Below, piece by piece: positions 1-6,601 of a stretch of 10,673 nucleotides of DNA; the stretch's first letter is position 1; each line of letters begins with the position of its first letter. This stretch comes from an uncultured Collinsella sp. GTDB lineage: Bacteria > Actinomycetota > Coriobacteriia > Coriobacteriales > Coriobacteriaceae. The DNA lies in NCBI GenBank assembly GCA_900764025.1, contig CAAFMM010000081.1:1-10673 (forward strand), written 5' to 3'. The notes under the pieces were generated by a model. It did not search any database. It was given only the letters and a program-made list of their open reading frames with translations, and was not told the origin of the DNA. Position numbers and translations under genes: made by a program.

Positions 1-815
1 GGCACGACACCCGCGGTGTTGACCTTGATGGGCAGGTAGGTGGTCTTACCACCCATCATGCGACGGCCCACGACGCGCTTAGCGTAGGAGACCGGGATGC
101 GGCGCTGGCCGCGCTCAAGGAAAACAATCAGCGGGATAACCAGCAGGATGATGGCGCAGATGATCACCATGGTGATGATGCCACCGGCATTGCCCTCGGT
201 GCTGGAGAAGATAGCCTGCGGCAGACCGGCCATGATGTTCGCGAAGATGATCAGCGACATGCCATTGCCGATACCGCGCTGGGTGATGAGCTCACCAATC
301 CACATGATCAGCATGGCGCCCGCGGTGAGCGTACCGACGATCATGAGGTCGAAGATGATCTCGGGAGCGCCGGCGCCATTGAAGCTGATGCCGAAGCTCT
401 TAAAGAGGAAGAGGTAACCCACGGAGTTGAGGATTGCCAGAGCCAGGGTGAGGTAACGCGAATACTGCGTAATCTTGGTCTGACCGACCTCGCCCTCGCG
501 GGCAAGCTCATGCAGGGAAGGCACGACGGCCTGGAGCATCTGGAGGATGATCGAGCTGGTGATGTAAGGCATGATGCCCAGCGAAAACACCGACACATAG
601 CTCAACGCGCCGCCAGAGAAAAGATTCAGGAGGGCCATAGCACCTGCGGCGACCGAATTGTTATCGGTCGAGAAAAGGCCCAGCATCCCCTGGAAGGGAA
701 TGCCGGGCACAGGAACGTGCGCACCAATGCGGTACACGACGAGCATAGCTATGGTAAAAAGAATCTTTTCGCGCAATTCTTTGATGCGGAAAGCATTCTT
801 AAGACCATTTAGCAC
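1..815 (-). CDS. secY: Protein translocase subunit SecY (3' end outside window)
   Basis: This is the channel-forming membrane subunit of the SecYEG translocon, which exports unfolded proteins and inserts membrane proteins. About 271 N-terminal residues of the usual ~430 are present, and the C-terminal third lies beyond the left edge. Translation from GTG at 815 gives an N-terminus beginning [20 protein letters not shown], followed by a hydrophobic helix, a plug-like glycine-rich segment ([20 protein letters not shown]), and the SecY signatures [20 protein letters not shown] and [18 protein letters not shown] chose GTG 815 because the ATG at 808 is in another frame. The start lies inside the 3' end of rplO and overlaps it by 7 bases, which suggests translational coupling. 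An AAAGG stretch about 10 bases upstream can serve as ribosome binding site. secY is the usual last member of the spc ribosomal operon. No frameshift was seen. Confidence 0.96.
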   Translation of the reverse strand, partial: MLNGLKNAFRIKELREKILFTIAMLVVYRIGAHVPVPGIPFQGMLGLFSTDNNSVAAGAMALLNLFSGGALSYVSVFSLGIMPYITSSIILQMLQAVVPSLHELAREGEVGQTKITQYSRYLTLALAILNSVGYLFLFKSFGISFNGAGAPEIIFDLMIVGTLTAGAMLIMWIGELITQRGIGNGMSLIIFANIMAGLPQAIFSSTEGNAGGIITMVIICAIILLVIPLIVFLERGQRRIPVSYAKRVVGRRMMGGKTTYLPIKVNTAGVV

Positions 816-1258
816 GGCAGCTCGACCTTTCCGCCGGCGGCCTCGATCTTGGCCTGCGCAGAAGCGCTGACCTTGTCGACCTTGACCGTGAACTTCTTGG
901 TGAGCTCACCATTGCCGAGCACCTTGACGGGCTCGAACTCGCTCTTGGTGATGCGAGCGGCCTTAAGAGCGGCACCGTCGATCACAGCGCCGTCCTCGAA
1001 CTTACGCTCGAAACGCTCAACGTTAACAGCGGTGTACTCGATACGACGGGGGTTGCGGAAGCCCGGAAGCTTGGGCAGGCGCATAGCCAGCGGAGTCTGG
1101 CCACCCTCGAAGCCGGCACCCTTGGTGCCGCCAGAGCGGGAACCCTGGCCCTTCTGGCCGCGGCCAGAAGTGGTGCCGTGACCCGAAGAATTGCCACGGC
1201 CGACGCGCTTGCGGTTCTTGGTGGAACCGGGCGCGGGAGTAAGATCGTGAAGCTGCAT
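809..1258 (-). CDS. rplO: 50S ribosomal protein L15
   Basis: L15 is a large-subunit protein that assembles late and contacts 23S rRNA through a long basic N-terminal extension. The 149-residue product has the typical length. Its N-terminus [20 protein letters not shown] is followed by the glycine- and arginine-rich stretch [20 protein letters not shown], the [12 protein letters not shown] motif and a C-terminal domain ending GGKVELPC. The start ATG lies 3 bases after the rpmD stop. The ribosome binding site GAGGAG is formed by the last two rpmD codons, so translation is probably coupled. The stop overlaps the start of secY. The order rpmD-rplO-secY is the standard spc arrangement. Confidence 0.98.
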   Translation of the reverse strand: MQLHDLTPAPGSTKNRKRVGRGNSSGHGTTSGRGQKGQGSRSGGTKGAGFEGGQTPLAMRLPKLPGFRNPRRIEYTAVNVERFERKFEDGAVIDGAALKAARITKSEFEPVKVLGNGELTKKFTVKVDKVSASAQAKIEAAGGKVELPC

Positions 1259-1261
1259 TTG

Positions 1262-1444
1262 CTACTCCTCTACAATCTCGACAAGGTGCTTGACCTTGAA
1301 GATCATGCCGCGGACGGACTCGTTGTCAGCAATCTCGCGAACCTCGCGGATCCTGTGGAGACCGAGGGCACGGACAGTACGGACCTGGTCCTGCTTGCAA
1401 CCGTTGGTGCTGCGGACCTGCTTGATCTTGATGGTGTCAGCCAT
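1262..1444 (-). CDS. rpmD: 50S ribosomal protein L30
   Basis: L30 is a small 23S rRNA-binding protein of the large subunit. The 60-residue product matches the bacterial length and has the recognisable order IKIKQVRSTNGCKQDQVRTV, then ALGLHRI and a C-terminal MIFKVKHLVEIVEE. Bacterial L30 usually has the pattern of a short beta strand, a GL.K...V.D basic loop and a V.HLV..E ending, and this fits. The start lies 2 bases after the rpsE stop, and the AAGGAG ribosome binding site is embedded in the final rpsE codons. This implies coupled translation between S5 and L30. Position 16 is a cysteine in an otherwise ordinary sequence. Confidence 0.97.
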   Translation of the reverse strand: MADTIKIKQVRSTNGCKQDQVRTVRALGLHRIREVREIADNESVRGMIFKVKHLVEIVEE

Positions 1445-1446
1445 GC

Positions 1447-1971
1447 TTAGTTCTCCTTACCGACGAACATCTCGGAGACCGTCAGGCCACGGCGAGCCGC
1501 GACGTCCTCAGGGCTGGAGAGCTCCTTGAGGCCCTCGACGGCAGCCTTGATGATGTTAAGGCCGTTGTCGGTACCGAGGGACTTGGACAGGACGTTCTTG
1601 ATGCCAGCAAGCTCGAAGAGGGGACGCACAGCGCCGCCGGCGATAACGCCGGTACCCTCGACAGCGGGCTTGATGATGATGCGGCCGGCACCAAAGTGAC
1701 CGAGAACCTCGTGCGGGATGGTGCCCTGATCGGTCACCGGCACGTGGAACATGTTCTTCTTGGCATCGAGAGACGCCTTGGAGATGGCCAGGGGCACCTC
1801 AGCGGACTTGCCCATGCCAACGCCGACGTTGCCCTTGCCGTCGCCAACGACGACGAGAGCGACGAGGCTCATGCGACGACCACCCTTGACGGTCTTCGAC
1901 ACGCGGTTGATGTAAACGACGCGCTCCTCGAACTCGGAGGCCTCGCGCTGCTGCTTCTGATTACGAGCCAT
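1447..1971 (-). CDS. rpsE: 30S ribosomal protein S5
   Basis: S5 is a small-subunit protein at the mRNA entry and 16S helix 34 region. It contributes to decoding accuracy, and spectinomycin-resistance mutations occur in its loop. The 174-residue product carries the N-terminal double-stranded-RNA-binding-like domain with [20 protein letters not shown] and [19 protein letters not shown]. The C-terminal domain has [20 protein letters not shown] and [12 protein letters not shown]. The spectinomycin loop [10 protein letters not shown] looks wild type, with no deletion visible. The start is ATG with AGGAGG about 10 bases upstream, overlapping the rplR stop codon (TAGGAGG). It lies 14 bases downstream of rplR and 2 bases upstream of rpmD. 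Confidence 0.98.
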   Translation of the reverse strand: MARNQKQQREASEFEERVVYINRVSKTVKGGRRMSLVALVVVGDGKGNVGVGMGKSAEVPLAISKASLDAKKNMFHVPVTDQGTIPHEVLGHFGAGRIIIKPAVEGTGVIAGGAVRPLFELAGIKNVLSKSLGTDNGLNIIKAAVEGLKELSSPEDVAARRGLTVSEMFVGKEN

Positions 1972-1985
1972 GTGCTACATACCTC

Positions 1986-2354
1986 CTAGAACTCGAGACC
2001 GGCGGCACGAGCACCGTCGGCGAGGGCCTTGACGCGGCCATGGTAGATACGGCCACCACGATCGAAGGCGACCTTGGTGATGCCGGCCTCGATGGCGCGC
2101 TTGCCAACGAGCTGACCGACCTTCTCCGCAGCCTCCTTGTTCGAGGTGTGGGTGCCCTTGAACTCGGCCTCGAGGGTCGAGGCAGAGACGAGCGTCAGGC
2201 TGGAGCCCTTGCTGTCGTCGATGATCTGGGCATAGATGTTGGCGTTAGTACGGGTCACGCGAAGACGCGGACGCTCGGAGGTACCCGAGACCTTGCCGCG
2301 AACACGACGCTGACGACGCTTGAGGCCTTCCAGCTTCGCCTTATGCTTGTTCAT
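1986..2354 (-). CDS. rplR: 50S ribosomal protein L18
   Basis: L18 binds 5S rRNA, with L5, and helps place it in the central protuberance of the large subunit. The 122-residue product has the basic N-terminus [20 protein letters not shown] and the motif [20 protein letters not shown]. The C-terminal region has [20 protein letters not shown], which is the classic L18 signature, and ends GLEF. The start ATG is preceded by AGGAG with a 7-base spacer. The gene is separated from rplF by 75 bases that contain a hairpin, which is unusually wide for this operon. It is followed closely by rpsE. Confidence 0.98.
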   Translation of the reverse strand: MNKHKAKLEGLKRRQRRVRGKVSGTSERPRLRVTRTNANIYAQIIDDSKGSSLTLVSASTLEAEFKGTHTSNKEAAEKVGQLVGKRAIEAGITKVAFDRGGRIYHGRVKALADGARAAGLEF

Positions 2355-2382
2355 ACGTAAACTCCTAAAAAGGTTGATCTTG

Positions 2383-2404
2383 CCAGCACCTGACGGGGTG
2401 CTGG
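2383..2404 (-). other. Intercistronic hairpin between rplF and rplR
   Basis: A perfect 8-base-pair stem is formed by CCAGCACC (2383-2390) and GGTGCTGG (2397-2404) around a 6-base loop. It lies in the 75-base gap after rplF. In the minus-strand transcript it is followed about 10 bases later by TTTTT and then the rplR ribosome binding site. The T run is too far from the stem for a canonical intrinsic terminator. I read it as an RNA structure affecting mRNA stability, processing or the rplF/rplR expression ratio. Partial attenuation is possible but not shown. Confidence 0.6.
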
Positions 2405-2429
2405 TCTTATGCGAGTGAGTCGGTTACGA

Positions 2430-2966
2430 CTACTTGGCGGCCTTACCCAGCTTGCGGCGGATGTGCTCGCCAACGTAGTGGATACCCTTGCCCTTGTAAG
2501 GCTCGGGAGGACGATGGCCGCGGATCTCAGCGGCGATCTGACCGACCTGCTGCTTGTTGATACCCTTGACGTTCACGTGGGTGTTGTCGGGAACCTCGAA
2601 GGTGATGCCCTCGGGAGCCTCGACGATCACGGGGTGCGAGAAGCCCAGGGAGAACTCGAGGTTCTTGCCCTTCTGCTGCACGCGGTAACCGACGCCGGCG
2701 AGCTCGAGCTTCTTCTCGAAGCCCTCGGAAACGCCAACAACCATGTTGTGGATGAGGGCGCGGGTGAGGCCGTGGCGGGCACGGGTCTCACGCTCGTCGT
2801 CGGGACGGGAAACGGTGAGGACGTTGTCCTCGACGTTGATAGCGAGCTTCTCAAAGACATCGAGCTCGAGCTGGCCCTTGGGGCCCTTGACGACAACGTT
2901 GTTGCCGTTGACTGCCACTTCGACTCCGGCGGGAATCTGGACAGGCTTATTACCGATACGAGACAC
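2430..2966 (-). CDS. rplF: 50S ribosomal protein L6
   Basis: L6 is a two-domain large-subunit protein near the factor-binding site and the sarcin-ricin loop. The 178-residue product is of normal length. Its N-terminus [20 protein letters not shown] is typical, and the C-terminal half has the L6 signature around [20 protein letters not shown] followed by LGKAAK. The start codon is GTG at 2966, giving the expected (M)SRIG start, and AAAGGAG lies 6 bases upstream. The gene is 33 bases downstream of rpsH. It is followed by a hairpin-bearing gap before rplR. Confidence 0.98.
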   Translation of the reverse strand: MSRIGNKPVQIPAGVEVAVNGNNVVVKGPKGQLELDVFEKLAINVEDNVLTVSRPDDERETRARHGLTRALIHNMVVGVSEGFEKKLELAGVGYRVQQKGKNLEFSLGFSHPVIVEAPEGITFEVPDNTHVNVKGINKQQVGQIAAEIRGHRPPEPYKGKGIHYVGEHIRRKLGKAAK

Positions 2967-2999
2967 GGTGATCTCCTTTCCTTCTACCTACCGAGCGAA

Positions 3000-3398
3000 T
3001 TACCAGACGTAAGCGATGATCTCGCCGCCGACGTTGTGCTTGCGAGCATCGCGGTCGGTCATGACGCCATGGCTGGTGGAAATAATGGCGGTACCAAGGC
3101 CACCGCGGACGCGGGGCATGTCGGCAACGCCGGTGTACTTACGCAGGCCCGGCTTGGAAATGCGGCGGATGCCGTTGATGACCTTAGCCTTCTTGGGACC
3201 ATACTTAAGCGTGATGTGCAGAGTCTTCTGGGGAACGGTGTCCTCGACATCGTAGCCCTCGATGTAGCCCTCCTCGTGCAGAACACGAGCGATCTCGACG
3301 AGCTTCTTGCTGCTCGGCATGGAGACCGTGGCCTTGTTCACAGAGTTAGCGTTACGGATGCGCGTAAGCATATCTGCGATCGGGTCTGTAAGGTTCAT
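3000..3398 (-). CDS. rpsH: 30S ribosomal protein S8
   Basis: S8 binds helix 21 of 16S rRNA early in small-subunit assembly. In E. coli it is also the autogenous translational repressor of the spc operon. The 132-residue product begins [20 protein letters not shown], with [20 protein letters not shown] and [20 protein letters not shown] near the C-terminus, all characteristic of S8. The start ATG has AAGGAG with a 7-base spacer. An unusually long 119-base gap with hairpins separates it from rpsN upstream. Given the known role of S8 in autoregulation, that gap is a candidate regulatory site, but nothing in the sequence proves it. Confidence 0.98.
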   Translation of the reverse strand: MNLTDPIADMLTRIRNANSVNKATVSMPSSKKLVEIARVLHEEGYIEGYDVEDTVPQKTLHITLKYGPKKAKVINGIRRISKPGLRKYTGVADMPRVRGGLGTAIISTSHGVMTDRDARKHNVGGEIIAYVW

Positions 3399-3517
3399 AC
3401 AGATTCTCCTTCGTTCTTGATGAACACGTGCTCTTGGTTCTTCGCCGCCCTTAACGGCAAAGCCTTTTTAGCGCGTTTTCCCTGTTCCAAACTGATGCTT
3501 GAAACGCTGGTAGTGAC
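3399..3517 (-). other. 119-base structured gap between rpsN and rpsH
   Basis: No gene is visible here, and the gap is long for the middle of a ribosomal operon. Two stems can be drawn in the minus-strand RNA. One pairs 3440-3447 with 3455-3462: 8 pairs with one G-U wobble, around a 7-base loop. The other pairs GCGTTT (3473-3478) with AAACGC (3502-3507) and encloses a partly paired interior. The rpsH ribosome binding site lies just downstream. It could be an mRNA processing or stability element, or a translational control site for rpsH. There is no strong terminator T tract. Confidence 0.5.
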
Positions 3518-3703
3518 TTACCAGCTGGCCTTCTTAACGCCGGGAAGCTCGCCCTTGAGTGCAAGCTCGCGGAAGCAGACACGGCACAGGCCGAACTTGC
3601 GGTACACAGAGTGCGGACGGCCGCAGCGCTGGCAGCGCGTGTACTCACGAGTAGAGAACTTCTGCTTGCGATTGCACTTGACGATCATCGATGTCTTAGC
3701 CAC
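3518..3703 (-). CDS. rpsN: 30S ribosomal protein S14, zinc-binding type Z
   Basis: S14 sits in the head of the small subunit near the A and P sites. The 61-residue length and four cysteines in two CxxC pairs (C24-x2-C27 and C40-x2-C43) identify the zinc-ribbon type Z form rather than the ~100-residue zinc-free paralogue. Motifs seen are [40 protein letters not shown] and the ending LPGVKKASW. The start codon is GTG at 3703, with GAGGAGG 6 bases upstream. The gene lies between rplE and rpsH as expected. Both flanking gaps (79 and 119 bases) are wider than usual and contain hairpins. Confidence 0.98.
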   Translation of the reverse strand: MAKTSMIVKCNRKQKFSTREYTRCQRCGRPHSVYRKFGLCRVCFRELALKGELPGVKKASW

Positions 3704-3737
3704 TTATATCCTCCTCACATAGAGTATTGTTCGCCCC

Positions 3738-3767
3738 AAGCGCCGCCCCCTTGTGGGAACGGCGCTT
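3738..3767 (-). other. Strong intercistronic hairpin between rplE and rpsN
   Basis: AAGCGCCG (3738-3745) and CGGCGCTT (3760-3767) form a perfect 8-pair stem. It is extended inward by three G-C pairs, plus two G-U pairs in the minus-strand RNA, closing on a 4-base loop (3751-3754). There is no T run after it on the minus strand, so it is not a canonical terminator. It lies between the rplE stop and the rpsN ribosome binding site. It probably stabilises or punctuates the polycistronic message. Confidence 0.65.
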
Positions 3768-3782
3768 ATAGGGCAGGTGAAC

Positions 3783-4340
3783 CTATTTCTTGAACGGGAA
3801 ACCGAAGGCGTCCAGAAGGGCCTTGGCCTCCTCATCGGTGTTGGCGGTGGTCACGAAAGTGATGTCCATACCACGCTGGTGATCGACGGAGTCGAAGTCG
3901 ATCTCGGGGAAGATGAGCTGCTCGGTGACGCCCATGGAGAAGTTACCACGGCCGTCGAAGCTCTTGGCGGAGATGCCGCGGAAGTCGCGGATACGGGGGA
4001 TCGCGACGGAGGTCAGACGATCGAAGAACTCCCACATACGGTCGCCACGCAGGGTAACCTTGCAGCCGATCGGCATACCAGCACGCAGGCGGAAGGTAGC
4101 GATGGACTTGCGGGCACGGGTGATCATCGGCTGCTGGCCGGTGATGGCGCGCAGGTCGCGCACGGCACCGTCGATGGCCTTGGAATCGGTAGCGGCCTCG
4201 CCGACACCCATGTTCACGACGATCTTCTCAAACTTGGGGATCATCATGACGTTCTCGTACTGGAACTTGTCCTGAAGCTGCTGCTTGACCTCGTTGTTGT
4301 ACTTGGTCTTCAGACGCGGCACATACTTCTCTTCTGCCAT
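3783..4340 (-). CDS. rplE: 50S ribosomal protein L5
   Basis: L5 binds 5S rRNA and forms part of the central protuberance, contacting P-site tRNA and S13 of the small subunit. The 185-residue product has typical L5 features: [80 protein letters not shown], and the C-terminal [19 protein letters not shown]. The start ATG has AAGAAGGAG upstream. It is the first ribosomal gene on this side. rplX and rplN, which normally precede it, are missing, and a 311-base non-coding region and a molybdenum/selenium accessory operon lie upstream instead. rplE must therefore be transcribed either from a local promoter or by read-through from xdhC. Confidence 0.98.
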   Translation of the reverse strand: MAEEKYVPRLKTKYNNEVKQQLQDKFQYENVMMIPKFEKIVVNMGVGEAATDSKAIDGAVRDLRAITGQQPMITRARKSIATFRLRAGMPIGCKVTLRGDRMWEFFDRLTSVAIPRIRDFRGISAKSFDGRGNFSMGVTEQLIFPEIDFDSVDHQRGMDITFVTTANTDEEAKALLDAFGFPFKK

Positions 4341-4567
4341 TGTTCACTCCTTCTTGGGGTTTTAAGCACGGGGCGTGGCCACGATGGGTTGTCCTCGTGC
4401 CTCCTGGCTGCATCCGCGCCGCTCATGGCATTTTGCGGTTTGGACTCGACGCAGCAGGAGCCGACAAAACAATCGGTACTATACGCGCATCGGGAGCGTA
4501 TTTCCAGAAAAACCTCGTCTGCCTGCACAACTCCACAACTCCCCCGCACAAATGGATCCCAAAAAGC
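4341..4567 (-). promoter_or_regulatory. rplE upstream region with candidate promoter and leader
   Basis: The whole 4341-4651 stretch has no convincing gene, and in particular no rplX in any frame. A near-consensus -10 box on the minus strand, TATAGT, lies at 4483-4478. The best -35 is weak (TGGAAA at 4506-4501, 17-base spacer). This would give a leader of about 130 bases. In it, GCACG (4366-4370) can pair with CGTGC (4396-4400). Alternatively CACG/CGTG (4367-4377) and CACGA/TCGTG (4380-4399) form two smaller hairpins. The rplE ribosome binding site AAGAAGGAG ends this region. The promoter is an inference from position and one good box. Confidence 0.4.
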
Positions 4568-4634
4568 AGTTGCGGTGAAATAGGGACTGTTTGGCGGCCT
4601 AACAGGCTTAAACAGTCCGTATTTCACCGCAACT
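4561..4634 (-). terminator. Probable intrinsic terminator of the yqeB-xdhC operon, formed by repeat copy 1
   Basis: Read on the minus strand, the long hairpin of repeat copy 1 starts 17 bases after the xdhC stop codon. It is followed within two bases by TTTTT (4565-4561 complement). A strong stem plus a T tract at this position fits rho-independent termination. This would separate the metabolic operon from rplE downstream. Confidence 0.55.
4568..4634. repeat. Palindromic intergenic repeat, copy 1
   Basis: This is a 67-base inverted repeat with 25-base arms (4568-4592 and 4610-4634) that match at 24 of 25 positions. The loop is 17 bases and contains a further small stem, GCCT/AGGC (4597-4607). 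The outer arm begins AGTTGCGGTGAAATA and is shared with a second 67-base copy at 7362-7428. GGATCCC (4554-4560) and GGGATCC (4643-4649) add a looser outer inverted pair. No transposase is present. The element resembles REP/MITE-type dispersed repeats, though I cannot name a described family. Confidence 0.85.
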
Positions 4635-4651
4635 TATTGGTGGGGATCCGA

Positions 4652-5695
4652 TTAGCGCTTGCGGGGGACGAGTTTGGTGCGGCGCAGGTGGATCATCTCG
4701 GCGGCGATGGAGATGGCGATCTCCTCGGGGTCCTCGGCCTGAATGGCAACGCCGATCGGAAGGTGCAGCTCGTCGATCTGGTCCTGCGTAAAACCTTCCT
4801 GCTCCAGGCGGGCGCGCACAAAGGCCGTCTTGCGGCGCGAACCCAGACAGCCCAGGTAGGCAGGCTTGGCACGCATGGCCTGAATCACCACGTCGATATC
4901 GGACTTGTGCCCCGCCGTGGCGACGACCACCAGATCGCGCGGGCCGATGGGGCACTGCTTGCTCAGGTTCTTGTAGTCGACCAGACGACGGTCGTAGACA
5001 CCGGGCACCCAATCGGGGGTCAGCGTGCCGGGGCGGTCGTCGCACGCCACGACGGCAAAGCCCGCCGCCGTGAGCACCCGCGCCGTCGCGGCGCCCACGT
5101 GGCCGCAGCCAAAGATATAGGTCAGCCCCTCGGGGCAGAGCGTCTCGATGTGCGCCGCGGGAATCTCAGAGGCAGCGTTGGTGTAGGTGACGTTACTCCC
5201 CTCCTCCACCAGTGAAAGCCCGGGGCAGCCCGCAATGGTATGGCGCGATTCCTTGCCATGGTACTCGGCCACATCGCCCTCGAGCGCGCTCGCGATAAAC
5301 GGCTCAAAGTCGATGACGAAGTCGCCGATGCGCCGATAGACCAAGACGTCGGCAATTTCCCGGAACAACGGTGCCTGGGTCGCATCCAGATGCAGATAGC
5401 ACAGGCAGATGGCTCCGCCGCAGATCATGCCGGTATCGGAGTTCTCGCCGCCCATGGTGTAGCGGACCAGACGCGACTGTCCCGCGCTCAGGAGTTCGCG
5501 CGCCTCATCCAGCGCAAAGAGCTCAATCTTGCCGCCGCCGATAGTGCCCGCCTGGCTGCCGTCGGCAAAGACGGCCATCCAGGCGCCCACGCCGCGCGGC
5601 GACGACCCCGCCGTGCCGGCCACGACCACGAGCTCGCACGTCTCGCCAGCACGCAGGTCGGCAAGCGCCGCATTCACAACATCGAGCTTTTCCAT
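4652..5695 (-). CDS. xdhC: XdhC/CoxI family molybdenum hydroxylase maturation protein
   Basis: XdhC proteins bind molybdenum cofactor, help sulfurate it and insert it into xanthine dehydrogenase-type hydroxylases in the cytoplasm. The 347-residue product has the N-terminal XdhC_CoxI domain (about 12-95) with AGTAGSSPRGVGAWM, GTIGGGKIE and GMICGG, which includes the conserved cysteine (C92). A C-terminal Rossmann domain (about 190-345) has YIFGCGHVGAATA, YLGCLGSRRKT, LPIGV and EDPEEIAISIAAEMI. Both domains are intact and in full-length order. The start ATG lies 9 bases after the yqeB stop, with AAGGCGG as ribosome binding site, so the two form an operon. The pairing with yqeB and yqeC points to the selenium-dependent hydroxylase branch. 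The substrate enzyme is not in the window. Confidence 0.93.
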   Translation of the reverse strand: MEKLDVVNAALADLRAGETCELVVVAGTAGSSPRGVGAWMAVFADGSQAGTIGGGKIELFALDEARELLSAGQSRLVRYTMGGENSDTGMICGGAICLCYLHLDATQAPLFREIADVLVYRRIGDFVIDFEPFIASALEGDVAEYHGKESRHTIAGCPGLSLVEEGSNVTYTNAASEIPAAHIETLCPEGLTYIFGCGHVGAATARVLTAAGFAVVACDDRPGTLTPDWVPGVYDRRLVDYKNLSKQCPIGPRDLVVVATAGHKSDIDVVIQAMRAKPAYLGCLGSRRKTAFVRARLEQEGFTQDQIDELHLPIGVAIQAEDPEEIAISIAAEMIHLRRTKLVPRKR

Positions 5696-5704
5696 TGCCG
5701 CCTT

Positions 5705-6499
5705 CTATCCTCTAAAGATATCGGTGAGCATAGCGAGTGCCTCGAGCACGCCGCCGCCGACCGACGTCGCCTTGTCCGAAATGTAGTTGATATAGCTGGC
5801 ATCGCCGCGCGGGTCGACATCGGCGCATTTAAAGCCCTCGGTCACCTGAACGCCGTCGGCCAAAAGGCCGCGCAAGCAGCCGTCAATCTGCGTGATCATG
5901 GGCGTATCGCCCGCGTAGCCAATCACGTCTCCGGCGCTCACGATGTCGCCGATCGCGCGGTCGGACCGAAACGCGCCGGCGGCGGGGCTGTGGATAACAC
6001 GCTCCTTGCCGTATCCGCCGATCATGCCTGGCACGCCCGTGTTGGGCTGGGGTGAGCCCTGGGTAATCACGCGGCCCAAAAAATGCCCGCGCATGGTCTC
6101 GACCACGACGTCGCAATCGACCGGCGCGGTAAAGCCCGGCCCCACGGCGATGACGACAGGCGCCATATCGCGCGTGGTGCCCAAGTTGCGCTTGGCCAAA
6201 ATCGCATCGACCACGGCAGCGGGTTTCAGTTCGTCGAGCATCTTGGCCTGGGGGTCTACCACGACGGCGACGTCTCCGGCCTCGGTAATTGCAAGCGCCT
6301 CTGCCGGCGTCTGCGCCAAGCGAGCGCGGATGCCCTCGACCTGGACCTCGCCCAGACGAATAGCCTCGCAAAAACTGATTGTGCGGCGGATGCACGTGGG
6401 AACCGCGATATCGGCCATAACGACCGACACGCCGGCGTGCACCAAGCGAGCGGCGACACCCGTGGCGATATCGCCGGCGCCGCGAACATAAACGAGCAT
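5705..6499 (-). CDS. yqeB: YqeB family selenium-dependent molybdenum hydroxylase maturation protein
   Basis: The YqeB/EF2563 family is found together with YqeC and SelD in genomes that carry selenium-dependent molybdenum hydroxylases. It is thought to act in forming or inserting the labile selenium cofactor, but the exact reaction is not established. The 264-residue product starts with a dinucleotide-binding-like VRGAGDIATGVAARL (5-19). It carries the family signatures RRTISFCEAIRLGEV (38-52) and GRVITQGSPQPNTGVPGMIG (142-161). A C-terminal half follows with a GDIVSAGDVIGYAGDTP barrel-like motif (184-200). The start ATG has AGGGAGGTG 8 bases upstream. It is the first gene of the yqeB-xdhC unit and divergent from yqeC, and the three are probably co-regulated from the 102-base spacer. 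Confidence 0.93.
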   Translation of the reverse strand: MLVYVRGAGDIATGVAARLVHAGVSVVMADIAVPTCIRRTISFCEAIRLGEVQVEGIRARLAQTPAEALAITEAGDVAVVVDPQAKMLDELKPAAVVDAILAKRNLGTTRDMAPVVIAVGPGFTAPVDCDVVVETMRGHFLGRVITQGSPQPNTGVPGMIGGYGKERVIHSPAAGAFRSDRAIGDIVSAGDVIGYAGDTPMITQIDGCLRGLLADGVQVTEGFKCADVDPRGDASYINYISDKATSVGGGVLEALAMLTDIFRG

Positions 6500-6601
6500 T
6501 CCCGGGGCACCTCCCTGTGCTACGGTTTGAGCAGAGCAAAAGCGGTTCGACCGCTACTCTGATGATTATTTATTATCACAGTATTATACGGCGGTGAACA
6601 G
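6500..6601. promoter_or_regulatory. Divergent yqeB/yqeC promoter region with inverted repeat
   Basis: This 102-base spacer separates divergent yqeB and yqeC and turns AT-rich in its right half (6561-6588). On the minus strand there is a perfect -10 hexamer TATAAT at 6588-6583, with no good -35. AGCGGT-TCG-ACCGCT (6541-6555) is a perfect inverted repeat. It is flanked by CAGAG (6532-6536) and CTCTG (6557-6561), which extend the fold. In the yqeB leader RNA this hairpin is followed by a short TTTT, so it could be an operator or a small attenuator. For yqeC, AT-rich -10-like sequence lies at 6567-6572, with GGCGGTGA before the ATG. Which regulator acts here cannot be read from the sequence. Confidence 0.5.

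Noticed and set aside
2409..3722. A 437-codon open frame on the plus strand across rplF, rpsH and rpsN
   Set aside because: It is antisense to three certain ribosomal genes, has low-complexity Leu/Asp/Val/Gly-rich content typical of the complement of high-GC coding sequence, and matches no family I know.
4310..4627. A 105-codon minus-strand frame upstream of rplE as a possible rplX or leader peptide
   Set aside because: It runs through the palindromic repeat, overlaps the rplE start, and has no L24 (KOW-type) motif.
5705..6499. Selenocysteine codon (in-frame TGA with a downstream SECIS) in the xdhC, yqeB or yqeC genes
   Set aside because: All three frames are uninterrupted and full length. 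The selenium link is through a cofactor, not through recoding.
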